64,000 nt of DNA, from assembly GCA_003116975.1 (NCBI GenBank), contig BGKB01000229.1, forward strand, positions 1 to 64,000. The letters are read 5' to 3'. The translations under genes and the position numbers were made by a program. Of this stretch, positions 21,832 through 31,661 are shown one piece after another. The notes under the pieces were generated by a model. It was given only the letters and a program-made list of their open reading frames with translations. It was not told where the DNA came from and searched no databases. The number at the start of each line of letters is the position of its first letter. Position 1 is the stretch's first letter. This DNA is from Aurantiochytrium sp. KH105 (Eukaryota > Sar > Bigyra > Thraustochytrida > Thraustochytriidae).

Positions 21832-22391
21832 TGCGAGCTCTCCTCGCCCCGTGGATACGTGTACACATACATGCTACAGGCATCGATAGATAAACAACGA
21901 CCAACGCACGCAGACTTCCGTCTCTTCCTCCTTGCTTGCCTGCCCGCCCAGCTTCCATTCGCCGCTGGCCTCATCGTCAACGCCGCGCTCACGGACGCGG
22001 CGCGGCTTGCGTCGGCCTCGCCCGCCTTGCCTCGCCTTGCTCGGTTCTGTCGAGACTCGCCAAGCCCGCGCAGGAGGCCTCAAAGAGAGAGAAGAAAATC
22101 CGCAGTCCGCTGCCGGCGCTCGAGTTGCTCGCTCGAGCAGCGAGAAGCAAGGGATTCCCGGGCGGTTCCAAGATGCGCCGCCGCGTCGGTCCGACGAGTT
22201 CGTGGGAGTTTGCGGTCGCGAACAGGGGCCGCGCGAGCGGAGATGAGCGGAATTCGGCCGCTCGACCCGGCCAGGCCCCGCCGGAGCGAGCAAAGCCGCA
22301 TCGCGCGCCACGGCGCTCGGCACCCGGACGGCGGACAGGCAGGCGCGCGAGGGCGAGAGAGACGCGGCGGCGCACGTGACGCGCGGCAGCG
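21832..22391. other. Intergenic region before the ABC transporter
   Basis: A 560-bp GC-rich gap between two plus-strand genes. Several Arg/Ala/Ser-rich frames cross it without family motifs or a shared start, so I see no gene. It should contain the 3' end of the EF-hand gene and the promoter of the transporter. Confidence 0.5.
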
Positions 22392-25300
22392 ATGGCTGCG
22401 AGGCTCGCGCCCGAGGACGACGGCGGAAGCAGCGCCGCCGCGCTGGCGGAAGGAGGAGGAGGAGGAGGATCGAACAGCACGCTCGAACTCGAAGAGGAAG
22501 ACGTCGAGCTCCTCGTTGACGAGATTGTCGAGGCGTCAAGCGAAGGAAACGGCGCCAACGAGCATGGCCAGGGACACACGGAAGATCTTGAACGAGCCGC
22601 CGAGAATGACAGCGTCAACAGAGCGACGCCCGAAGAGGTCGTGAGGATCCGCGAGATGCTAGGACGCCTGCAAAAACAGGTCGCCAAGCGGAACAGAGAT
22701 CCCGCGCAAGCCGCCCGCGAGCGGGTGCCCGTGATGCTGACAAACGAAGAAGTGGAGCTACTCAGCCATCTTCTCGGTCGTGGCCTCATTCGCGCGCCTT
22801 CCACCTTGCGCGGTTCCACAGAGCTGCTCCAGCGAAGACTCTCCGCTGTACAGTACTCGGCACTCGTCTCGCGTACTCGTGGCGATGGCCACTGGCCCGT
22901 GCACGTGGGATTTCGCGACCTCGAGTACACTGTGAGCGTGCCCAAGGCCGATGTGGGCATCGCAACCGTCGCCTCGGCCCTGATGAAGCTCGTGTCACCC
23001 ATTTTAAGCCTCTTGCAGTGCAAAAGCCGCGACCGCATCCAAGTTCCCGTGCTGCGCAAGATTTCTGGCGCATTTGACGCTGGCGTGTCAACGCTCGTGC
23101 TGGGGCCGCCCGGTTGCGGCGTCTCCACGCTCTTTAAGGTTCTCAGCGGGCGAGCCAAAGTCGGAGGTCGCTACAAGCGCAGTGGAGACGTTTTTTACTC
23201 TGGCTTTCGACCCGAAGAACTCCACGTGCGGAAGCTCGCCATGTACGTGGACCAGCTTGACCAGCACACGGCCGTTCTGTCCGTTCGGGAAACCCTGCAC
23301 TTTGCCTACGAGTGCTTTGGCGGGGCCGAAAAGGCTGCGCGCGTAAACGCCTCTGCCGGCGCCGAGGAGCACGCCACCGAGGAAGAAAAGGCAAAGATCC
23401 AGGAGCAGCTCGAGCGCTTCCCTGAATTTGTCATCCACAACTTGGCGCTCGATCGCGCCGCCGACACCATCGTAGGAGGCATGATGCTGCGAGGCATCTC
23501 GGGCGGCGAACGCAAGCGCGTCACCTCGGGCGAAATGTTCATGGCGCGTCGTCCGCTCACCTTTTACGACCAGATCTCCACGGGGCTCGACAGCGCAGCC
23601 ACCTTTGACATTTGCCGACGCATTACAGGCGTGGCCAAGAACCTGAACTTGACCCCAATTGTGGCGCTCTTGCAGCCTCCGCCCGAGGTCTACAATCTCT
23701 TTGACGAGATTCTCGTCCTCGCGCTCGGCCACATCGTCTATCACGGTCCGCGCGCCGACGTCTTGCCCTACTTTTCCAGCATTGGTTTCGAGTGTCCTTT
23801 CGATCGGGACATTGCCGACTTTATTCAAGAGGTGACCACCCCCGCACGCGTTCGGTTTCAGACGCGCGCGGATGCGCCACGGGACGAAGAGCAAATGGCG
23901 CGCGCCTGGGAGGCGTCTCCGTATTCGCAGGCCAAGCGCGATGCTGTCAAGAAACGCTGCGATCCGGAAAACAAGGTCGACGGCGCGACGCGTCGCGAAC
24001 TCTACGCGCGGGGAACGCCCGTGTACGCCAATTCCATGGGCCGCGAGTTCGCGCTCGTGCTTCGTCGCCAGGCTCGTCTCGTGTTTCGCGACCCGGCCTT
24101 TGTCAAGGCACGCCTCTTTCAGTCCATCATCATGGGCATTGTCATCGGTACCGTTTTCATTCGGATCGACCCCAACCTCCCAACGAGCTCCGCGGCGGCC
24201 AACTTCACGCCCATCACCCAGCGCTATGGCGTCATGTTTTCCACGCTCATGCAGTGCACACTCTCGGGCATGGCCCAGGTCCCGGTGGTGCTCAACCAAC
24301 GCCCCGTCTATTACAAGCAGAGCAACGCTTTTTTCTTTCGGACCGTCAATTACATTGCAAGCGAGGTCGTTTCTGTTCTACCCATGGCCATTATCGAGAC
24401 TGTGATTTTGTGCTCGCTCGTTTTCTGGATTACTGGCATTGTGCCTTGGGGAGACGCATCCCAAACGGGCGAGTCCGACGTCGGATCACGATATCTCATC
24501 ATCCTCGTCGTCATGATCAGTCTCAACGTATCCTTTTCAGCCTATGTGCGTGCATTCACCTCCATGGTTCCCTCGCCTGCCATTGGCCAGGTTGTAGCAG
24601 CCATTTCCATCTCGGCCTCGGTCGTGTACAGCGGATTTATTGTTGTGCAAAGCTCCATGGAGCCATGGTTCATTTGGATCTACTACCTTTCTCCTATTGC
24701 GTGGGCTTACCGCGCGGCCATTCTCACAGTCTTTACATCCTCCGCCTTTACGCCAGAGCAGTCGGCCTTTGCTCTGGAGCTCTTTGACTTTCCGCAGAAC
24801 AAGGACTACATCTGGGCCGGTGTGCTCATGCTCATGGCTTATCTAGGAGTGAACGTGATGTTGGCTTATTTCGGCTACACAATGGTGCGATACGAGTCCT
24901 TTGGCGGTCGCCAAACGAAAGTTTCTCCCGACGCCGAAGACGTACAAGATCCGGAACTCGTCGAGGTCGAACGCGTCCTCGCAGAGCGCAACCAGCACGC
25001 TGAAGAGTCCCTGCTAGGCAATGAAAATCTTGTGCAAGATTCAGACGCTGCTAGCTCAACCGAAAAGGACAAAGGAGAGGGCGCTGCAGCTAGCAATGAG
25101 GACGGCCCCGAGGCCAACGATGACACCAAGACGAACGCGCAAAGCGGTGGAGCCAGAGACTCCGCAGTGGCCCCGCCACCATCGCGCCCCCTCGTTTCTG
25201 GGCCAGGCGAGTCGAGATTGCGCATCGAGACGTCGTTGCAAAGTCAGCACTTTATTCCCGCTGATTTGGTCTTTCGCAACCTGTGGTACGCAGTGCAAGG

Positions 25301-27086
25301 TCCTGATGACAAAAAGGGCAAATTTGGTCTTGACCTTTTAAAGGGCATTTCTGGCTTTGCCGAGGCTGGCACGCTTACAGCGCTCATGGGAAGCAGCGGC
25401 GCCGGCAAGACCACCTTGCTCGACGTGTTGGCGCAACGCAAAACCAGTGGAAGCACGCGTGGTGAAATCCTCGTCAACGGGCGTCCACAGGAAAAGATTT
25501 CCTTTTCGCGCATCGTTGGATACGTGGAACAGGACGATATCCACAGTCCATCCGCCACAGTGGAGGAGGCCTTTCGTTTTTCGGCGTTTTTGCGCCAGCC
25601 TGCAGATGTCTCGCGAGAGGAAAAGGAAAGATTCGTCAATGGCGTCATTGATACTTTGAACCTCGAGCGAATTCGCGACTTCAAGATTGGGTCCAAGTTC
25701 TCGGGCGGTTTGACGACGGAGCAGGTGAAGCGCGTGACAATCGGGGTGGAGCTGGCTGCAAATCCGGCCATCATTTTTGCGGACGAGCCGACCTCGGGTC
25801 TCGACGCCTTGTCTGCCCGCGTCGTCATGCTGGGTCTCGAGCGTATTGCGCGCGCTGGTCGCACGGTCATTTGCACCATTCACCAACCGAGCAAGGACAT
25901 CTTTCTTCGCTTCGATCGACTTTTGCTCTTGCGCCGCGGCGGAGAGACCGTCTACTTTGGGGACCTTGGTGTCAAGGCTCAGCTCCTGCTCGACTATCTT
26001 GAGGCCATTCCAGGAACGGCGCCCATGGCCGATGCGCGGTACAATCCGGCGACGTACATGCTCGAGGCCATTGGCGCTGGCGCGGGTGAGGAATCTCTGG
26101 TCGACTATGCCCACGAATACCGTGAGAGCGAGCTGCGTGTCGCAAACGAAGACAAACTGGACGAGCTTATCTCGCGCAACATTGACGAGAGGCCGGAGAT
26201 CAACTTTGATCAGCGTTTTGCAAGTGGTTTCGGGGTACAGCTGGAAATGCTCATGCTCCGCTGGATTCGCGGGTACTGGCGCAATCCAGGGTACAATGCA
26301 ACGCGCTTTGTCATGGCGGTCTTCATTGCAATGTTTTTCGGATTTACCTTTTTCCAGCAGGCTGCGAATCCGTCGCGCACGCAAGAGGTGCAGAGCTTTT
26401 GCGGCCTGCTCTACATTGGGACGAGTTTTATGGGCGTCATTAGCGTAAACACGGCCATTCCTACAATTTTCGAGGAGCGTGCGGCGTATTATCGTGAGCG
26501 GGCTGCCTCATATTATGGAGTAGCTCCCATGATTGTAGCCGTCACTTCGGCAGAGGTTCCCTACGTCTTTGCCGCTGCCGTGGTGCACATTCCCATCTTT
26601 TACTTTCTCGTGCATTTTTATCACGAGGCGCGAACCTTTTTTCTCTATCTGGGTGTCTACATTGTGTATCAACTGGCCATGACGTTTTGGGGGCATTTAC
26701 TGGCCAGTTTGTCTCCAAATCAGGCCGTTTCGGGAATCATTGGCGCCATTTCGATTGGGCTCTGGGTGCTGACTGCAGGCTTGACGATTGCGGTGAGGGA
26801 TATACCCATCTTCTGGTATTGGTTGAGCTGCATTAATCCGATCCGCTATGCCTTCAACGCGCTTGTCGTCATTCAGCTAGCGTGTGACGATCCTGCTGAA
26901 CGACCAGGCGCGCCGGGCTGCAACGAGCTGTCGAATGGAAGCACGGCCTGGGGCTTTGTGCAAGACAACTTTGGCTTTCAGGCGGACGACTGGATGTATT
27001 GTATTGGCGCACTCGCAGGATTTGTCGTGGGCTTTCGCGTGCTCACCATTCTTGCGTACACATATGTTTCATATCTCAAGCGCTAA
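22392..27086 (+). CDS. PDR-type (ABCG full-size) ABC transporter
   Basis: 1,564 residues, single exon, NBD-TMD-NBD-TMD as in pleiotropic drug resistance pumps of fungi, plants and oomycetes. These export lipophilic compounds and lipids across the plasma membrane. NBD1: GPPGCGVST at 238-246, where the Walker A lysine is Val; canonical signature ISGGERKR near 368; then FYDQISTGLDSA, with Gln at the catalytic Glu position. NBD2: canonical Walker A GSSGAGKTT at 1000-1008 and IIFADEPTSGLD near 1130, but a degenerate signature (SGGLTTEQVKR). One ATP site is therefore complete (NBD2 Walker motifs with the NBD1 signature) and the other is degenerate, a known PDR asymmetry. Each NBD precedes a hydrophobic block of about six TM helices. 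Substrate unknown. Confidence 0.95.
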   Translation: MAARLAPEDDGGSSAAALAEGGGGGGSNSTLELEEEDVELLVDEIVEASSEGNGANEHGQGHTEDLERAAENDSVNRATPEEVVRIREMLGRLQKQVAKRNRDPAQAARERVPVMLTNEEVELLSHLLGRGLIRAPSTLRGSTELLQRRLSAVQYSALVSRTRGDGHWPVHVGFRDLEYTVSVPKADVGIATVASALMKLVSPILSLLQCKSRDRIQVPVLRKISGAFDAGVSTLVLGPPGCGVSTLFKVLSGRAKVGGRYKRSGDVFYSGFRPEELHVRKLAMYVDQLDQHTAVLSVRETLHFAYECFGGAEKAARVNASAGAEEHATEEEKAKIQEQLERFPEFVIHNLALDRAADTIVGGMMLRGISGGERKRVTSGEMFMARRPLTFYDQISTGLDSAATFDICRRITGVAKNLNLTPIVALLQPPPEVYNLFDEILVLALGHIVYHGPRADVLPYFSSIGFECPFDRDIADFIQEVTTPARVRFQTRADAPRDEEQMARAWEASPYSQAKRDAVKKRCDPENKVDGATRRELYARGTPVYANSMGREFALVLRRQARLVFRDPAFVKARLFQSIIMGIVIGTVFIRIDPNLPTSSAAANFTPITQRYGVMFSTLMQCTLSGMAQVPVVLNQRPVYYKQSNAFFFRTVNYIASEVVSVLPMAIIETVILCSLVFWITGIVPWGDASQTGESDVGSRYLIILVVMISLNVSFSAYVRAFTSMVPSPAIGQVVAAISISASVVYSGFIVVQSSMEPWFIWIYYLSPIAWAYRAAILTVFTSSAFTPEQSAFALELFDFPQNKDYIWAGVLMLMAYLGVNVMLAYFGYTMVRYESFGGRQTKVSPDAEDVQDPELVEVERVLAERNQHAEESLLGNENLVQDSDAASSTEKDKGEGAAASNEDGPEANDDTKTNAQSGGARDSAVAPPPSRPLVSGPGESRLRIETSLQSQHFIPADLVFRNLWYAVQGPDDKKGKFGLDLLKGISGFAEAGTLTALMGSSGAGKTTLLDVLAQRKTSGSTRGEILVNGRPQEKISFSRIVGYVEQDDIHSPSATVEEAFRFSAFLRQPADVSREEKERFVNGVIDTLNLERIRDFKIGSKFSGGLTTEQVKRVTIGVELAANPAIIFADEPTSGLDALSARVVMLGLERIARAGRTVICTIHQPSKDIFLRFDRLLLLRRGGETVYFGDLGVKAQLLLDYLEAIPGTAPMADARYNPATYMLEAIGAGAGEESLVDYAHEYRESELRVANEDKLDELISRNIDERPEINFDQRFASGFGVQLEMLMLRWIRGYWRNPGYNATRFVMAVFIAMFFGFTFFQQAANPSRTQEVQSFCGLLYIGTSFMGVISVNTAIPTIFEERAAYYRERAASYYGVAPMIVAVTSAEVPYVFAAAVVHIPIFYFLVHFYHEARTFFLYLGVYIVYQLAMTFWGHLLASLSPNQAVSGIIGAISIGLWVLTAGLTIAVRDIPIFWYWLSCINPIRYAFNALVVIQLACDDPAERPGAPGCNELSNGSTAWGFVQDNFGFQADDWMYCIGALAGFVVGFRVLTILAYTYVSYLKR

Positions 27087-27438
27087 ATTCCAAATTCAAA
27101 AGCTTTTCTCCTTTACTTTTTGCACATGAATGCTCGCAGGACCTCTCGTTTTTGCTGGTTCATTTTGGCAAGAGAAGCACTCGCCTTTCTCATCAGCAGC
27201 CGCAAATGTTCGAAAGCTGATTTTACATGAAGGAGACGAGGCCAAGCTCGAGGTCCTGCCGTGCAGACTTTGCCACTGTTTGCACAATCAATGACGATAA
27301 AGATCGCTTCACAATTTCTCGAGCCACGCCACTTTACAGCAGCATCACACCCGTGAATCTCTTTACAACGTCATGTTCTCGAGTCACTCTCCTACATCGT
27401 CACATCCGCGGATCACTTTATAGCTTCACGTCCTCCAT
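27087..27438. other. Short convergent intergenic region
   Basis: Lies between the 3' ends of the ABC transporter (plus) and the first FRAG1/DRAM gene (minus). It carries a loosely repeated CATCAC/ACGTCATG/TCGTCACATC pattern at about 27345-27435, followed by CTTCACGTCCTCC at the end of the gap. I see no gene. Confidence 0.5.
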
Positions 27439-28302
27439 TTAACCCAGCGTCACGTCCTCCGACACAGTGCCGGCTAGTTTACCCGTCGTTGCATTACCGG
27501 GATCGTCCTTGGCGTTGCTCACATCTCTTGGGTTGCAAGGATGCGGGTCAAAAGAGTACATTGCGATGAAAACCATGAGAGAGACGATGCAGACGAATTG
27601 CGCTGCCGCACGCATGTCGTTGACGGCGCTGCACTCGTCGTAGCTCCATAGTAGAGTCAAGGTGGGGTCCTCGGGAAGGGCGTTGGACTCGCAATAATCT
27701 ACATCCCCAACTTCATCGATGCACTCATCCATTGGAAGACGAGACCACGAACAAACGAGGCCGAGACCCACGGGAATGTAAATAATAAAGGCGATCATCA
27801 AGAGGCCGAGCGTAATGTATCGTGGAAGCATGAGCTTGGCAAAACGCTCATGTTGGGGGCGCAGAGTGCGATAAATGCTGATACTTACGCAAGCGTGCCC
27901 AACGACAAAGACAAAAAACACGTACGCCGAGTACGCGTGGAGGGCCTCGTGCTTGCTCGTGTCGAAAATGGAAAGAAGAGTGCTGGCGATTGCAGCTACA
28001 ACGCCGAGTACTGAAGCTGCAATGTTCCTGCACTTGACCTCACTGCCGGGGATCCAGTTCAGCACGTACACGAATTGCAGCACGTGAAAGCCGATGAATA
28101 GCACGCTGGCCGCCGTGATGAAACTCGCAAAGACGTAGTACGCGGGTTTGTCGCGGCCCGTGTCAGAAAAGTAGGGCAGAGTAAGGCCACCTACATAGGT
28201 ATTCCTGCTCGCAGCGATGCAGATGCACGTCACGTATGCCAGCACGATGAGGCTTGCCCCCGCTCCGGCGAGCGCGGCTCGCACCGTCCACAAGCTCACC
28301 AT
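27439..28302 (-). CDS. FRAG1/DRAM/Sfk1-family six-TM protein, copy A
   Basis: 287 residues from ATG 28302. The N-terminal TM helix (about 9-31) is followed by the family's luminal segment with LPYFSDTGRDKPAYYVF, then five more hydrophobic helices. Four Cys occur in the luminal loops around CSWSRLPMDECIDEV and DYCESN. Family members sit in the plasma membrane, Golgi or lysosome and act in autophagy (DRAM), GPI-anchor remodelling contexts (FRAG1) or phosphoinositide homeostasis (Sfk1/TMEM150). Which applies here cannot be read from sequence. It is a tandem paralogue of the gene at 29202-30038, same strand, with the same motif order and length. Confidence 0.85.
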   Translation of the reverse strand: MVSLWTVRAALAGAGASLIVLAYVTCICIAASRNTYVGGLTLPYFSDTGRDKPAYYVFASFITAASVLFIGFHVLQFVYVLNWIPGSEVKCRNIAASVLGVVAAIASTLLSIFDTSKHEALHAYSAYVFFVFVVGHACVSISIYRTLRPQHERFAKLMLPRYITLGLLMIAFIIYIPVGLGLVCSWSRLPMDECIDEVGDVDYCESNALPEDPTLTLLWSYDECSAVNDMRAAAQFVCIVSLMVFIAMYSFDPHPCNPRDVSNAKDDPGNATTGKLAGTVSEDVTLG

Positions 28303-28720
28303 GCTGCTGTGCTGCTGGTGGCTGCCGCGGTTGCTGTGGCCTCTTGCCTCCGGGGGTTGGAGTCCGTCAGTCAGTCAGTTGCTTGCACGCGCTGACCAGA
28401 TGCAACGTCTTGGAACACGTCGAGCCGCTCGACAAGGTTCACCAAGACAGTGGAATCGGGTCTGCTGCATGCTTGCTTTGCTTGCTTGGTTGATGGCCAA
28501 CTCACTCGAAAGGTCCCAAGAGGTATTGCATTGCACACCCGTCCCACGCTCGCTAGGGCCGTGGTAGACGTAACGGTAGAGTCATCGACCGATGTGTTGA
28601 GCTGGCTCGCGATGGGCTTGAGGAGGATGGGGGATCGGCCCATGCATCAACGCTCATCATGATATCTCCGCGTTGTCCCTGCGGGCTGCATACCGATTAC
28701 CGTGTCTGATGGGCAGGCAA

Positions 28721-28752
<32 letters not shown>

Positions 28753-29201
28753 TCTGACAGGCTGGCTGGCTCACTCGCCGGCGATCCCATCATGGTCACC
28801 TCCGGTAATGTCCCCTCAAGTTAAACGCGTTGACGAGCCGCGGATCGGTGGTCTTGCCACGCGTACGTAAAGGGCGGTGAGGCTTATACATCATTTCTTA
28901 CTTGTAATTTTTTTGAGGGGAGAAGCCCAATTATTACTGATCAGGAAAGCGACGATCTCGTCGTAATCGGTCAAGAATGAAATGTCACACGCACATCGGC
29001 GTGTCGTGCTTGCGCTGGCGACTCGACGTCGAATAATTGAGAGTGAGATGAAGGTTTGGCTCGACCGTACAAAGCGTAAGCCGTCTCTTCTTCTCCTTCT
29101 CTTTCTCTTGTTCGATGCATGGACGATACATGTTTCGAACGTACAAACAGGAGACGCTTTGTCGAGATGAACAAAAGTCCCAGCATACATGCGCAAAGCA
29201 A
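28303..29201. other. Spacer between tandem FRAG1/DRAM genes with GGCT microsatellite
   Basis: Upstream region of copy A and 3' region of copy B. A (GGCT)n microsatellite covers about 28721-28752 with a second short run at 28759-28772. CAGTCAGTCAGTT lies near 28368. Short frames on both strands have no recognisable features; no gene is called. Confidence 0.55.
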
Positions 29202-30038
29202 CTACACCTTGCCATCTTCCGTACGTACCTGCGGCGCAGGATCGAGCGCGTATAGGAAGATGTAGGCCAAAAGACTAACGATGGAGATGAATTGGGTCAC
29301 AGCGCGCATGTCGTTCACCTCCGTGCAGTTATCGTACGCAAATAGCGTAGTGAGAGTTGCGTTGGACTCGTAAATCTTGTCCGTGCAATACTCCTCATCA
29401 CCAACAATGGTGATGCAGTCGTCGAGGGGAAGGCGTGTCCACTCGCACGCCAGCGCGAGGCCAACAGGAATGTAGCCGATAAAGCCAACGATCAAAGTGG
29501 CCATGACAATGTAGCGCGAAATAATAAGGCAGCCGCCGTGCGTCTCGGGAAAGCGCGCAGCCAAGAATCTACAAATGGCGATACTGAAGCTACAGTGCAG
29601 GATAATGAGAATGAAGAAAACGTAGGCCGAGTAGGAATGGAGGGCGCTGTAATTCCCCGTGTCAAAGATGGACAACAGGATGCTGCCGATGGGCGCGATG
29701 CAGCCAAAGATGGTGGCCGTGATGTTTCGGCACTTGACTTCGCCCCCAGGGACCCACGCCTGAACGTAGTAGTACTGCATGATCATGAAAGGGAACATGC
29801 ACACGCTGGCCACTGTGTTGAGCGTCGCAAAGATGTAGTACGCCGGTTTGTCGCGCCCCGTGTCGGAAAAGTACGGAAAGGACAAGCCGCCAATGTACGT
29901 GTCGCTCGCGATCGCGATCGCGATGCACGTCACGTACGAGATGAAGATAAGTCCCGACGCGATGGCCGCCATGGCCGTCCGCGCCTTCCATACGCCAGGA
30001 GACATGGTACTTGAAGGCGTCCCCTCGTCCGCGAGCAT
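29202..30038 (-). CDS. FRAG1/DRAM/Sfk1-family six-TM protein, copy B
   Basis: About 278 residues if started at ATG 30038; ATG 30005 (MSPGVW) is an alternative that aligns better with the start of copy A. The frame continues left only through GTG. It shares with copy A the order of six TM helices, LSFPYFSDTGRDKPAYYIF, GGEVKCRNI, LLSIFDTGNYSALHSYSAYV, CEWTRLPLDDCI, and the C-terminal NDMRA-TQFISIVSLL. The pair arose by tandem duplication, followed by clear amino-acid divergence. Localisation and activity are as uncertain as for copy A. Confidence 0.85.
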   Translation of the reverse strand: MLADEGTPSSTMSPGVWKARTAMAAIASGLIFISYVTCIAIAIASDTYIGGLSFPYFSDTGRDKPAYYIFATLNTVASVCMFPFMIMQYYYVQAWVPGGEVKCRNITATIFGCIAPIGSILLSIFDTGNYSALHSYSAYVFFILIILHCSFSIAICRFLAARFPETHGGCLIISRYIVMATLIVGFIGYIPVGLALACEWTRLPLDDCITIVGDEEYCTDKIYESNATLTTLFAYDNCTEVNDMRAVTQFISIVSLLAYIFLYALDPAPQVRTEDGKV

Positions 30039-30222
30039 CTCTGGAGGTCTGTCTTCACACACGCTCGTCGGACTCGTCTACTCAGCTATACCCCTAGCGG
30101 TGCGAGCTTAAAAATGAGGTTAGAGTTTTGCTGCACTTCCATCACCACTACGTGCCCTGCTTATTCGCAGCCAGCAGCAGGCTGTTAGTTTGCAGTGGCG
30201 TAGAATGTGATGGATCACGCCA

Positions 30223-30257
<35 letters not shown>

Positions 30258-30366
30258 CCCCAGCCAGCCAGCCACAGCATCGACCTGCTGCGAACCGGAC
30301 TGGACCGGACCGGACCCGACCGGACCGACGCGCGTGACGTTTTCTTTCACGCCCAAACACATCAGC

Positions 30367-30397
<31 letters not shown>

Positions 30398-31310
30398 AGG
30401 GAAGAGGGAGAAGCGACGTGTGTGTGTGCGCAGTATGATGGATGGATCACGGTGCTCGGGATTGCTATCGCGGCCTGCCGTTGCACCTGCAGGCTGCAGC
30501 TGCAAGGTTCCATTTTTCGCAAACTTTTACGGGGGGCGTCAAGCAGGGGAGCGTTGTCCTCCTCCTCCTTCTCGTCGTCCTCCTCGTCGTCGTCCTCTTT
30601 CTTCTCCTCTTTCGCTTCCCCTTTGATGTCATCTTCGACGCACGCGCTGTATGCCCCAACCCATCGCCAGCTGCAGCTGGAGCTGCGGCGGCGAGCTTGA
30701 CTATCGCTCGTGCCAGGCGCCAGGGGCCGTATCGATGGCAGCGGCAAGGCGTGTAGCGGCGGTATACTTTGCGAAAACCAAAGCGGCCCACGGAGCGATA
30801 ATGATGATGCTGATGTGTCCTGGCTGAAAGGACTCCGGCCCGACGCGATTGCTGTTGGCCTAGTGAGGAGAAAACGGACCCAGGGCCAGCCTGAGGGGGG
30901 AGAAGGGCAGAGGGAGGTAGGGGAGGGGACGAGGAGGTGTCCCCAGTGGCAGTGGACCCACAGCTATGGCCGCCGGTGTCCTGGGCGGTGGCGGGTCCGC
31001 CCCGCAGACCGGTAAAAAGAAGACTTTTGAAAAGTTGCGGGCTTCGCTTCCACGACCAACGCGGTGCCCAAGTTGCGGCCATTGGTCGCGGGCTGGCCAT
31101 GGTGGCTGGCTGCGACCTCGCAGCTGCCATACTTGCACTCGCACCCGTCATGACAGCATGCAACGCGCCGGGTCTACCAGGCTGCACAGGCTAACTTGCA
31201 GAGCTGCAGCGAGGTGGGCGGCCAACTCGGGGAAACTGGCTTTTACTGTTATACGTTAGTAGGTATACTGCCTAGTTGATGGGCGGTGAATCAAGTAGCC
31301 ATGGACAGAC

Positions 31311-31353
<43 letters not shown>

Positions 31354-31661
31354 CCCTGGTAGCTGCAGCCACACCAGCAGCCATGGCAGCTGCCACTGCA
31401 ACGCCAGGATCGGCCGCTTAACGATTGGCCAGCCATCTCGACGCGAACCCCGCAAGACAGTAGAAAAGACGCTGCAGCAAGTGTTGTGCGATGATCTCGC
31501 GCGTGTAGAGCACAAAATGTTCAAAAAGAAGAGAAAGGGCGGGGGGCAATGGTCGATCGAAGAAAGCGAAAAATCATCTAGAATATACAGTGCCGGAGCG
31601 GCACGCGGTGAATCAAAAAGGGTTAGCGCATGCTACGCGGAAGGGAAAAAGCGTGGCATGC
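30039..31661. other. Repeat-rich spacer with several microsatellites
   Basis: No supportable gene in 1.6 kb. It holds a CAGC/CCAG tetranucleotide array (about 30220-30275), a CGGAC-type run (30293-30330), (GA)n runs at 30372-30399 and 31313-31350, and a CTC/CGTC-rich stretch at 30560-30620. Frames of 100-240 codons on both strands overlap one another and are Arg/Pro or low-complexity, with no family motif. Confidence 0.55.

Noticed and set aside
23088-24299. 403-codon minus-strand frame inside the ABC transporter
   Set aside because: Antisense to well-conserved NBD1 coding sequence, with no recognisable motif.
30465-31187. 240-codon minus-strand frame
   Set aside because: Overlaps other frames of similar length, is Arg/Ser/Thr-rich and crosses CTC/CGTC low-complexity DNA.
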